DNA of 64,000 nt from Colletotrichum lupini (Eukaryota > Ascomycota > Sordariomycetes > Glomerellales > Glomerellaceae): positions 7,626,001-7,690,000 of the forward strand of contig NC_064672.1 in NCBI RefSeq assembly GCF_023278565.1, written 5' to 3'. Each line of letters starts with the position of its first letter. The stretch's first letter is position 1. The notes under the pieces were generated by a model. The model ran no database searches, was not told the DNA's origin, and saw nothing but the letters and a program-made list of their open reading frames with translations. Positions 23,059-32,638 of the stretch are shown piece by piece. A program made the translations under genes and the position numbers.

Positions 23059-26000
23059 CTAGAAGCTCCGAGCCTTGTCGATATACTCCTGAGAAGGGGT
23101 CTCATATTCGCTGACAAAGTAGTTCTTTGCGTTCTTGCCGAGCCAGACGGTGAGCTTGGAGAGTTCCTCACGCAGACGCGCCACAGATTGCTGGTCCATG
23201 TTTGTCTGAGCGACGAGCTCGGGAAGAGACACTGTCTTGAATCAGTACTAAGCCAAACTAGGCGTCTCGAATGTACTTACCCATCAGGCGGCACAAGTGT
23301 TCAGGTCCATACGTATCGCAGACAGACTTGTGCTTGTCTTCCTCGCCAGCCTTCTCCCACACCTTGCGGATCTCATGGTACTGGGGTCGCTCAAAGCTAT
23401 GGAGAGATTAGTAGAGTTCGAGATACCAAGTCCAAGCAGAAAACTTACCGGTACAGTAAGATACGGCTCAAAGACTTCTCAAAGTACTCGCGAAGTCCTG
23501 CAACGACTTCTTCAAGAATGTCCATGTTTGCAGATCCATCTTCCCTGTTCGGGCGCTCGTAGTTGAGGTAGTCGCTCAAAATGTCGTCAACGGGGTGAGG
23601 GTGAGGAAGCGGGACCAGCTGATTGTTCTTGGTGATGTTCTCCCAGTCGTCAACAAGCATCGCCTTGATGTGATCAGGGATGGGAAGCTTAATGGACGGG
23701 CGTGCATGAAATCCATCCTCCTGGTATGTGATATTAGTATTTGTGTCGACTAGTAGGCATGGCGCAACAGAAAAAGAGGAAAAGAAAAAGAAAAAGCTTC
23801 CAGGCCGCTGGGCTGTCGAATTGATAATGGTTTCTCTCGATGGTAGTCCTCCTCAATCCGCACATGCGGAAGCTTCCCACTGGGGCAAGCATTGCGTTTG
23901 TGTAAACTCACAGTCGGAAGTTCTTCCTCGCTCGTTTCCGAAGAGCGAGCAGATGACGACTTCGCCCGGACAGGCTGTTCTCGCTTGAGAGTCGTGACGC
24001 TCGTATCGTAGCGATTGTCATAGTTGGGCTTGCCATCTTTTGTGACATAGGGTCTAGCGCGGGGAGCAGGCGAGAGGGTCAGATTATCAGCCCTCAGCAA
24101 GCGCGGTTCCTTCCAGGCCACCACTTGATCATGCTGAGGTCGCCGACGCAATGGTTCGGCTGGCCGAGATTTGCGAGACGCAAAAGCCATAATGAACGAG
24201 ACGAGTGTGTAAAGAGCCAGTGTAGCGTTTGACGAGTGGAATGCAGTGGTTCTATGAGAAGCTGGTGTTTGGGGATGGTTCGAGAAAGAAAGGGCGGGAA
24301 TTCGGTAGAAGATCAGAAACTCTTCATTGTGCTGCGGGAAGGAGCAGTCTGGGATCGCTCCTGCCAGACAGGCGGAACCAGCAGGATGTTTCTGATGCTG
24401 GTGTGTTGGGCCACCCACGGCCTACTGCAGCCTACGTCGAACATTATGGCGGAACTCGAGGAGTACCTCCACACTGTTCTCACGCTTTCTCTTGTTTGTG
24501 CCGCAGGGCCTCTGCAAAAGCTCTTCGACGACATCCTTGGCATCTTCCGACTCGCCATCTTGAAAGCGTCGTAGATCATGCTGGTTCGCGATGTTGGCAT
24601 TCGCGGGACGCTCCCCAAGGAATTCTATACTGGAGTCGCTGGTTATGCTGGTCCTATCGTCGTCGTCGTCGCTGCCAACGGTCTCATGGCTAGAAATACT
24701 GATCAGGTCGATGATGTCGGCAGGTTCCACATCGCCATCGGAATCTGAGGCTCGCCCGACTGTCTGATCTTCGTCTCCCTCATCTTCGTTGTCGGCTTGG
24801 TAGAACTCGTCTTCAGTTTCCTCGTACACGGGTGAAGCCCAGCGAACCTTCTTGCGTGGGCGAACAGATGCCTCGTCGTAGCCATCGAAGTCATCTTCAC
24901 TATACATGTACTTCCGACGTCTGTTGGGTAAGAAAGTGTCATCTTCTTCGCCAGATTCGAGTCGCTGTCGGAACAGGTTGTTCCGATACTGCCTCTCGCT
25001 CAGAGTGTCGTCGTAGTCCCTCAAACCTTCATCTTCCTCAAAGTCGAATCGGTTCATGCCCATCTCCTCTTCATTGACTTCGTCGTCTTCCTCCTCATAT
25101 TTCAGTCGGTTTTGATTCATTCCCGCCTCCTCTTCGTCATACTCGTCATACTCCTCCCTGAAGTAGTATCGGGGCAGATCAGAGTCAACATCCCCGTCCT
25201 CGCCCTCGTCCGAATACATTCGACGCCTTTTGTGATGCTGCTCAAACGCCGCGTCTTCCTCATCGTAGCCTGGCTCCGGTTGACGTCTTTTGCGTTGCTG
25301 ATAGTGCTGATTTGGGCGACGATTGATCACGTCGGCGTCGCCATACAGATAGTCGTCTGAGGCTGGAGCTGGTGTCTCGTAATTGCCATAGTCGAAGTCA
25401 CTGGCGCAATCGGTCTTGATCTCGATGTATTCGGCTTGAGATGCTTCAACATCTTGTCGATATTCGTGTTCGTTGGCATCCTCTGCCCGACCAACAGGGT
25501 TGTTGTGACGGTAATGGGCAAGTTGACGGGCGTAGTCTAATCGAGACATGAATCCGCGTTGGGGTGGAGAGGCGTAGTTGGGCTGAGCGCCAGAGTACTG
25601 CGCAGCCTGCTGCGACAGAACCCAGTCGTACACCCGAGCAAAGCTATCCCAAGCCGGGGAGCTCATCTTGTAGCTTGAGTAGGGTAGTGATGATTGTTGA
25701 TGAAGTTTGTGATGATGTATCCTGAAACTTTCAAGGCAAGACACGAGACGTTGTGATGGGTATGAATGCGATGAATGGGAGAAAGGAGAGTTTTCTGGGA
25801 GAGGATAGGAAATCGAACCGGCGATTTGGAAAGAGAAGAGTGGGATGTGGGAGGAATGTGTGGAATCGGTGGAAGGTGTGGTGTTGAAGAAAGGTTTGAC
25901 CAGCGAAGATTTGTCGGGGCAGGAAGGTGAAAATTCCTTTTCGGCAGGTGCCTCGATGGAGGCTGATTCACACGACGCTCCTTCCTTCGATTAAATGAAT

Positions 26001-26653
26001 ACCAGCCGCCCGGCAGTGAAGAGGTCGGGAAGTATTCGGTGACCAGCTTTGCTGATGGCCCCACATTGATGAGGGCATTCACCCCCCTATCGTTTCCTTC
26101 CTCCTTCCCGTCTTTCGGACTTTGTTTCAAGCTCACTTCACAATGAGCTTCTACTTGGAGACCAATATAATGGCACATCGAGAGAAACCAAAAATTGAAA
26201 CAAACGCAGATCAGAAAGCAAAACACAAAGAAACTCGGTTTTGGCACTCACCTGCTCGAGGTCAAAATCTCTCGCCCGGCGAGGGCCACGGCCAGTGGCA
26301 GCGACACCTGCAGTTCGCTCCTCACTACCGCGAGCTGAGTCGGTCCCATTGACACGAAGGTTGCCCTTCTTGGGGGGTTTGGCACTGCTCTTCTGGCGTA
26401 GGTCCTTCATCTGGGCGTGCAGCTGGCTGGCAAGCTCCTTATTCTCCTCTGTGAACTTGCGGATGCGATCGATAGAAACCCAGTCGTCCCAAGTGTTCTT
26501 CCAGCCCTTGTAGTGAATGCGATACTGGAAGCCTTCGCCACTCTCGGCAGGCTGGATGTCGAGAATCTTGGCCTCATATAGCATCTCACCATGGAAACAG
26601 AGAACCTTCTCATCCTTGGAGAAGGGCTGGGGCGGTTGGCGTGCGGGCGCCAT
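23059..26653 (-). CDS. eaf3: EAF3-like chromo/MRG chromatin protein, with a 2.5-kb first intron
   Basis: EAF3/MRG15 proteins read H3K36 methylation and serve in the NuA4 acetyltransferase and Rpd3S deacetylase complexes. Exons on the minus strand are 26653-26252, 23720-23449, 23396-23281 and 23231-23059, with phases 0, 2 and 1, giving 320 residues. Exon 1 holds the chromo-barrel domain (EKVLCFHGEMLYEAKILD; YKGWKNTWDDWVSIDRIRKF) and a basic linker ending RRARDFDLEQ. The later exons hold the MRG domain (MLVDDWENITKNNQLVPLP; CDTYGPEHLCRLMVSLPELV; YETPSQEYIDKARSF). The linker joins smoothly to EDGFHARPS, as in homologues, through donor gtgagt (26251) and an acceptor preceded by tactaat. Between them lie 2531 nt carrying other same-strand frames, which is exceptional for a fungal intron. 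The start lies in a divergent promoter shared with the NKP2-like gene. Confidence 0.85.
23912..24190 (-). CDS. Candidate alternative first exon (93 codons) inside the EAF3 intron
   Basis: An ATG at 24190 opens a frame of 93 codons that ends at a good donor (gtgagt, 23911) in phase 0. The next acceptor on this strand, at 23721, also starts a phase-0 exon, the EAF3 MRG exon, so an in-frame chimera lacking the chromo domain but keeping the MRG domain (279 residues) is possible. If the donor is not used, the frame runs on to a stop at 23750 and gives 147 residues. The encoded segment is basic with a Ser-rich end (AKSSSARSSETSEEELPT) and no domain I recognise. Either an alternative EAF3 start or an independent small gene would fit; transcripts are needed to decide. 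Confidence 0.4.
24422..25666 (-). CDS. Acidic, low-complexity nuclear-type protein nested in the EAF3 intron
   Basis: An uninterrupted frame of 414 codons on the same strand as EAF3, lying wholly inside its first intron. The ATG at 25666 has a good context (acaagATGag) and 585 bases of upstream DNA separate it from EAF3 exon 1. The frame also extends upstream to a non-ATG codon at 25744, which I do not use. The N-terminus is MSSPAWDSFARVYDWVLSQQ. The middle is very rich in Asp, Glu, Tyr and Arg, with basic clusters that could be nuclear signals (RKRRQP, KRRRMY, RPRKKVRW). Near residues 318-322 an IIDLI core is followed by Ser and a run of Asp, which matches a SUMO-interacting motif. No family is recognised. 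The frame is long and compositionally protein-like, so I judge it a real gene. Confidence 0.65.
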   Translation of the reverse strand: MSSPAWDSFARVYDWVLSQQAAQYSGAQPNYASPPQRGFMSRLDYARQLAHYRHNNPVGRAEDANEHEYRQDVEASQAEYIEIKTDCASDFDYGNYETPAPASDDYLYGDADVINRRPNQHYQQRKRRQPEPGYDEEDAAFEQHHKRRRMYSDEGEDGDVDSDLPRYYFREEYDEYDEEEAGMNQNRLKYEEEDDEVNEEEMGMNRFDFEEDEGLRDYDDTLSERQYRNNLFRQRLESGEEDDTFLPNRRRKYMYSEDDFDGYDEASVRPRKKVRWASPVYEETEDEFYQADNEDEGDEDQTVGRASDSDGDVEPADIIDLISISSHETVGSDDDDDRTSITSDSSIEFLGERPANANIANQHDLRRFQDGESEDAKDVVEELLQRPCGTNKRKRENSVEVLLEFRHNVRRRLQ

Positions 26654-27435
26654 GGTTGGGTAAGGCGGCTGTAGATTGGCGTATCTACTCAGTAGGCTCC
26701 AGCAAAGAATATCGACAGCAGGGTTCTGGCGATAACCTGGATGTCGTTGAAGGGTTGATGCGCCAAAGGGGCAATGAGGTTAAATTCTCGGACAGTGCGC
26801 TGGAGATCGAGACACAGTCACTTTCAGAACCAGTTGGCGCAAGTTCGAGGCTACTGGCACAGTACGAATCGTGAGCAGTCGTGACACCTCACTCAATCCG
26901 GATGACAGTGTTGATCGAGTCGCTAACACGGTATTCAGCTGGAGGACTGATTAGTTTCTAGGTAAGATTGACAGCAAGTATGAAAGGATATGAGACTAAA
27001 TCTTACTGCAATTCGTATGTTTGCTAAACAGCAACTTGCCCAGTGTTGCTTTCGTCGTGGGTAGAGCTCTTCGTGAGGTGCAACCGTGATGGATGAGGTG
27101 AAGATGGCAAGGTGTGTCGATTCTTCCTACGGAGTGAAACGCGCTGCGGCTCATTAACGCGTCCCGCAAGAACTACCGCGTCTTCCATGCCTGCTCCAAG
27201 CCAAGCGCCACCCATCCCGTCTGCCATGTCTACTTACGTTACTGTCTACCCAACTACCTTACCTCACAGACTGACATACTTGACTTTCCATCTAAGCTTA
27301 CTCTCCCCTGCTTTTTGTTAGAGACTACGGATACTTTCTGTCAGAGATCTTATCGTCGAGGGCTGTTGCGACTATAACGGCCACTCGCTGGACTCATTGT
27401 CTTCCAAGCAGCTCATCTCACAAGCGCAACCCATC
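26654..27435. promoter_or_regulatory. Divergent promoter of the EAF3-like and NKP2-like genes
   Basis: The start codons of EAF3 (minus) and the NKP2-like gene (plus) are 782 bases apart and face away from each other. No gene lies between them. No clear TATA element stands out. Confidence 0.5.
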
Positions 27436-28056
27436 ATGGCGCCCACCGAAGCCGCCATCCTGCACAACTACCTGACTGTCCCGGCGCAGCTGCCCTCAGC
27501 CATCACGCTCGAAGAATTCACCGAGCTTTTCCCTAAACCGCATCGCGTAAACCCACAAATCCGCTCCTTGTACCGTGATCTGCAACACCAAAGGAGGGCG
27601 CTCGTTGATACGGTCACGGAAAACATTGAGAACGAGGAGAAGAACGGGAGGATCATCAAGCGCGAGATTGCGCGTGCCCAGAAACGTGCGAAAACCGAGG
27701 ATGCCGATCAGGAGCTTGAGATTGAGAGAGCGGTACGTTCTTGTGATTGTGCTGCATATTATCATTGTAGACCAGAGTCTCTAATACGAAGGTTAAAGCT
27801 GTTTGGCGCGGCTGGGGCGCAAGATCCCAAACACACAATTAACTCCATCGTCCCAGAGATGGATACGGCGATAGCGGATCTCGAAGCAGAGATTCAGGAG
27901 CTAGAGGCTCAGGAAGCAAAACTCATGGAGTCGGTCAAACAGACAGTTGGCAGCATGAGCGATCTCCGCTACGGACGCCTCGCCAACCCCAAGCTCGGAG
28001 AGGACGTCATTCAAGGTCTCAAGAGTGTCCAAGATGCATGCGACGGGAAAAGTTGA
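27436..28056 (+). CDS. Inner-kinetochore protein of the Cnl2/NKP2 family
   Basis: NKP2/Cnl2 proteins are subunits of the constitutive centromere network and pair with Nkp1 next to the COMA (CENP-O/P/Q/U) complex. Exons are 27436-27732 and 27799-28056, with a 66-nt intron (gtacgt; ctaat branch; taaag), giving 184 residues. The N-terminus (ILHNYLTVPAQLPSAITLEEFTELFP) and the following PHRVNPQIRSLYRDLQHQR are the family hallmark. The rest is mainly helical with coiled-coil segments (DTAIADLEAEIQELEAQEAKL). The intron length is a multiple of three and has no stop, so an unspliced 206-residue form is also readable. A CENP-Q gene of the same network lies 1.8 kb downstream. Confidence 0.84.
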   Translation: MAPTEAAILHNYLTVPAQLPSAITLEEFTELFPKPHRVNPQIRSLYRDLQHQRRALVDTVTENIENEEKNGRIIKREIARAQKRAKTEDADQELEIERAVRSCDCAAYYHCRPESLIRRLKLFGAAGAQDPKHTINSIVPEMDTAIADLEAEIQELEAQEAKLMESVKQTVGSMSDLRYGRLANPKLGEDVIQGLKSVQDACDGKS

Positions 28057-28214
28057 TCAACTAAAGATTACTAATTTGGCCCTATCTAATCCAAATGACC
28101 AAGGATCTCAGTTGCATCATTGCAACGGCCCGCGGATTTGTCTGGATATTCAAAACCATGCCAATGTGCCCTCCAGCCTCTCTTCAACTGCCTATCCTAA
28201 GCCATTCGTCCATT

Positions 28215-29098
28215 TTACCGCGCAACACCACCAGCAGGAGCGGCAGCAGCAGGAGGAGCACCACCAGCAGCGGCAGCGGCGCGGTTATCAAAGGTGTTGC
28301 CCATGCGGCGGTTCATCAGGGTACGGCTGCCAAAGGAGACGAGGATCATGAAGAGCCAGTTGGGGACCAGGTTAAAGGCCCAGAAGACGTAGCCAACGGG
28401 GACAGACAGGTTGTTCTTGGCGATCCAGCTGTTGAAGGGGTGGAAAATGTTATCCGTCAGTATCCACTCCTCCTTGGACTGCGCCTTCCATAGGTCGACA
28501 ATGTCGTCCGAGGTGGTGGTGGTGATGTTCAGGCGCTTCCTGTAGACATCGACGTCGGCTCCAGGGGGCAACAGACCGATGGACCAGATGGAGGCGGTGC
28601 CGGCAGACCACGCGTTGCAGAGGACGGGCTGGTCATCGCAGTTAAGGAGACCCAGGTGAGGGGATTCGGGAAGCTTGGCGAACTTGATGGTAGACTCGTT
28701 AAAGGCAGTCTCGATCTTATCGCAGTGGCCTGTAGGTAGAAATTAGCCTATCTTCGTACATGGAGCAATGTGACGCGCGGTTTGCGGAGCGTACCGAAGC
28801 AGGTCTTGTTACGACCAGTGATCAGAACCCACCACTCCTCAGGGGTAGTGGCATCAGCCTTGACGGGCTCGTAGAGAACATCCTTCCAGTTCTCGACGGT
28901 CAAGACGGAGATCTTCTTGTCGACGGCGGTCGCATCAGGCACGGCGGCCTCGGGGGCGGCCGCCTTCTCAGCGCTGGGCGCGGAGGCGCCAAAGGAGCTC
29001 AGGAAGTTCTGGAACTGCGCCTTGTACTGCTCAAAGGGCGACTCGGCCGCTGTCGCGAGCAGCGGGAGCGCAAGAAGGGTGGTGGCAGACACGCGCAT
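28215..29098 (-). CDS. ER-targeted thioredoxin-fold, single-pass membrane protein
   Basis: Exons 29098-28795 and 28729-28215 (phase 1 join) give 272 residues. A signal peptide (MRVSATTLLALPLLATAAES) leads to an Ala/Pro-rich linker. Next comes a thioredoxin-like segment: KISVLTVENWKDVLYEP, then WWVLITGRNKTCFGHC, and LGLLNCDDQPVLCNAW. The usual CxxC is replaced by CFGHC (C100, C104), created exactly at the splice junction. A hydrophobic span (VGYVFWAFNLVPNWLFMILV) near residues 220-245 is followed by Arg residues and an Ala/Gly-rich cytosolic tail. The layout suggests a luminal redox or folding domain held in the ER membrane. The substrate is unknown and I cannot give a gene name. Its stop lies 158 bases from the stop of the convergent NKP2-like gene. 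Confidence 0.8.
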
Positions 29099-29861
29099 GT
29101 TGATGATGGCTGTGTATGTGTGTGTGATGGCAAAGTCGCTTCGCGTAGAGAGAAAGGAGGTGGTAGCTTGGATGTCGTGATCAAGCGGCCAAGAGATGAT
29201 GAGTGAGGGGAAGCGTAATTACAACAAGGGACCAAGGAGGGACAATAAGTACGGGTTGGCGAGGGTAAAGTATACAGGCAACCTGATTCCGGCGCGAAGT
29301 TTGGACACACGAAAAAAAAGGACACAGAGTCTGGATGCGAGGGAAAAAAGTGGAAGAGGAGCCCAAGTACGGATACCGACACGGGTGCGAAATCAGGCAG
29401 TTTGGAGAGGGACCCTTTTGGGACTCGGGGAGAGCGTGTGGCTTCTCCTGAACCTTGTCCCGTTGGTGATCCGGCTGGAACAAAGGAGCTTTGGTCGCCT
29501 GGGGGATCCAGAAGAGCACTGAAACCCGCCCGCTGCTAGAAGCTCAGGAGCACGCACCATAGAAACGAGAGAGAGGTCCTTCTCCACACAGTCTAACCGA
29601 AATGGGACTGGCGCTTGCTGCTGGTCAGCGTCATTTCGGGTCGCCCAGGTGGAACGGCGGTCCGGGGTACTTGCAGCAGCCACGATTGGGTGTCTCGCGT
29701 GCATCAGCCACATGAGGCTTGTGAACCCCGGTACGTACTGGCCATTTGGCGGGGACCTGGACGCGTCGAAAGCTCACATGCTGAAGGGCACTGGAAGCTC
29801 GCATGCGCCTTGAGGCAACGTCTACCCTTGCGACATAACATTGTGAGCGCAAAACATCACA
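29099..29861. promoter_or_regulatory. Divergent promoter of the ER thioredoxin-like and CENP-Q genes
   Basis: The two start codons are separated by 763 bases and point away from each other. Small frames inside the region show no domain. Confidence 0.5.
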
Positions 29862-31951
29862 ATGGTAAGCCTTCCAACTCTGGTTCTTTCTGACTCTAGC
29901 TGACACAATAGTAGCCCCCCAAAGCCGCAGACCAGAAGCGAAAACGAGGGCGCCCCTCAAACGGATCTAAGCCGGCCGACGCGTTGTCAGGTTCTCCCGA
30001 AGCTGTAGAGACAGAAGAAGCACCGGCACCAGGGAGACGCGGTCGCCCAAGCAAACGAAAGGATACTGAAGTGTCATCCCCCGCCGAGGAACCGAAAACC
30101 AAAAAGAGGGGCAGACCACCCCGCGAGGCAGCGATAGAAGCAGAAGTGGAAGAAGCGAATGAGGAGGAGCCCGAACCGGCGCAAGCGAAACCGAAATCGA
30201 AAAAGGCCAACAAGAGCAAATCGAAGGACAACGAGGAAGCGGCAGACGGAAACGGGTCAACAAGCCGACGAGAAAAGCCCGCCTCACGAGGTAAACCAGG
30301 CCGAAAGCCAAGAAAGGAGGCGAACGAGGAGGCCCAGGACGAAGAAGAGGCCGGCACAAGCGCCAAGAAGAAGCGTGGACGGCAACCAGAAAAGCCTACG
30401 GAAGAGGAGGAGCCCGAGGAGGGTGTATCTCCAGAACCGGTCCCCAAGAAGAAGCGTGGGCGACCGTCTCTAGACAAGGAACCAGCGGCCGAAGAACCGT
30501 CACAAGCTGCCGAGGAGAACGCTGCCCCAAAAAAACGGGGAAGAAAGCCCAAGGAAAAGGTTTCCGAGGTCGAAGAGCCTGCACCTGAGGAGGAAGGGGA
30601 GGCTGAGGCCGCTCCCAAGAAGAAACGCGGACGCAAGGCAAACACTACAGTAGAAGAGGCGGAGGAACCACCAGCTGAAGCGGACTCGGCGGCCGTAAAA
30701 AGGAAACGCGGTCGCCCTTCGGCGCAAGCTGAACCAGAGGCGCAGGAGGTGTCACAGTCAGAGCCGAAAGAAGGCCGGAGGCGCAAGGGGAAGCAGCCCG
30801 TACCAGCAGCAGAGACGACAGCCGAGAAGCCGACCAAGAAGCGCCGGAAGAAGGGCGAGGAGGAGGAAGAGGCGTCACCAGATACCCAACGTCGCCGGGC
30901 TGGCCGTCCTCGGACTTCAGATGCAGCATCCCCGCAGAACGAAACCTCGCAAGCGCGCAAATCCAAGAAGCGTCTAACGGAAGACGATGCAGTAGAGGCA
31001 TCAGCACCCGCGAAGAAACGCCGTCGTCGCACGTCTGACGAAATCCAACAAGAGAAACAAGAACAGCAACAACAGCACCCCAAACCCGAAGTCCCAAAGA
31101 CGGTCCGACGGGCCCCCAGACACCGCCACATCGCCGCCCGCGTCCGCCAGGTCCCCCGCTCCGTGATAGAAGAGAAATGGTCCCCGCTCACGAACCCCTC
31201 CCTCTCCATCGTCTCCAACCTCCTCCGCCTCGCCGAGCGCCCCGTCCTCCAGCGCATCCCAGGCAGCGAGAAGCGCCGCGACCAGGCCGCTTCCGCCCTC
31301 CACCTCATCACGAACCGCCTCGTCAAGAAGCTCTCCCGCGGCCTGCCTTTCCCGCCGGCCTCGGCGCCGCCCACGGGAGGCAAGAACGGCAGCAGGAAGC
31401 TGCTCGAAACGGATGGCGGACGCGTCGAGGAGCTTAACTTTGAGCGCGTCATCGAGGGCGTCGCGGCGCTCGAGAGGCAGCTCGATCCCCTCCTCCACGC
31501 GGTCGACCTCCTCAAGACCGAAAAGGAGCGCGAGGAGAAGGCTCTGGAGGAGGACTACGATACCCTCCGCACCCTCGAGGCGAACGCGCGCTCCGAGGCA
31601 CGCAATTTCAAGGATAGTCTCCGCAAGACGCACGTCCTCGTGCCGGAGGCCACGAAGCCCGGTACTGCTTCCGCTGCCGCCGAGAACGCCGCCAAGCACG
31701 ACGAGCAAGATCTCAACTTCATCGTCTCCGAAGAGGGCGTCGGGAGCGGCACGCCGCTGTTCAAGGACCTTGAGGACGACGAGCTGCGCGGCCTGGCGGG
31801 ACAGGTCGGCAGCCACATGGAGAGCATGCGGGCCAACCTGCAGCAGATTGACGGCGTCGTGCCGCAGATTGTCAAGAGCAGGGCCGCGCTGCAGGATGTG
31901 CTGTTTAAGCACTTAGATCAGCAGAGTTTTGAGAATGTCTTGTTTGGATGA
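29862..31951 (+). CDS. CENP-Q-like inner-kinetochore protein with an N-terminal AT-hook array
   Basis: CENP-Q (yeast Okp1, fission yeast Fta7) is a COMA subunit of the inner kinetochore. Exon 1 is just the ATG (29862-29864). A 50-nt intron ends at 29914, and the rest is one exon, giving 679 residues. The join is forced because acceptors further upstream put TAG in frame at once. Residues 1-390 are disordered, with about ten AT-hook-like cores (RGRPSNG, RRGRPSKR, KRGRPPR, KKRGRPSLD, KRGRKPKE, RKRGRPSAQ, AGRPRTS and others) between Glu/Ala-rich spacers. Residues about 400-679 hold the CENP-Q domain with a long coiled coil (ALERQLDPLLHAVDLLKTEK) and the family's end HLDQQSFENVLFG. AT-hooks bind the minor groove of AT-rich DNA. 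The NKP2-like gene of the same complex is nearby. Confidence 0.85.
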
Positions 31952-32638
31952 AGGGCGCGTCGAACATATCGCGAATCCCGTGTTGTGTAGCTCATGGATT
32001 TCGGGGGAGTTTGGGAAAGCCATTGGGAGTTCTGGACCGACTTGGTGTTGGGCTGGTGTTAGCATCGTGGGACATTGATACTGTACATTGACTACGGAGG
32101 CGTTGGCTGGCTGTCTAGGTGATACCACGCAATTGATGATTCATGACCTTCAGTCCCTGCCATTGACAAGACCAGACCGATTATCGTGATGTACTACCTT
32201 ACACCATAATACCACCATGTGGCTTTCACTGAAGCCTCACCAGTCCGTTGAACGGTTCTGGCACGAAGCGGACATGAAGTCATTAACCCGTCACCAGAAC
32301 CAGTGTCACCGCAGCATTCAGGTCATCTTGAAGATATTGCCTTGGAACCTTTTGCCTATGAAGAACTATACACATGGGGAAATTCAAACCTCGACCCCAT
32401 CCTATACCATACAAAAAGCTGGTCTCGTAGCCTGTCTGAATTGTCTTGCCGAGACATCCCAAGCCGCAAAACCACCGCTTTTGATCATAACATTCCTTGC
32501 TCTTCCTGAGCATCATCAAAGTGTGCCAAATTCTGTTAAGGTGCCCTACTCCATCCTCTTCGCCACGGAATTATACCGCACTACTATCGATGACCAGACC
32601 TCTCTATTTCAGCGAAGGTAATGGTCGTGTTGCGAGAG
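31952..32638. other. Spacer between CENP-Q and the convergent disordered-protein gene
   Basis: About 690 bases with no supported gene. Both neighbours end here. Confidence 0.5.

Noticed and set aside
29896..31515. 539-codon frame antisense to CENP-Q
   Set aside because: Ser/Phe/Arg-rich mirror of the Glu/Lys-rich AT-hook region; no start context or domain.
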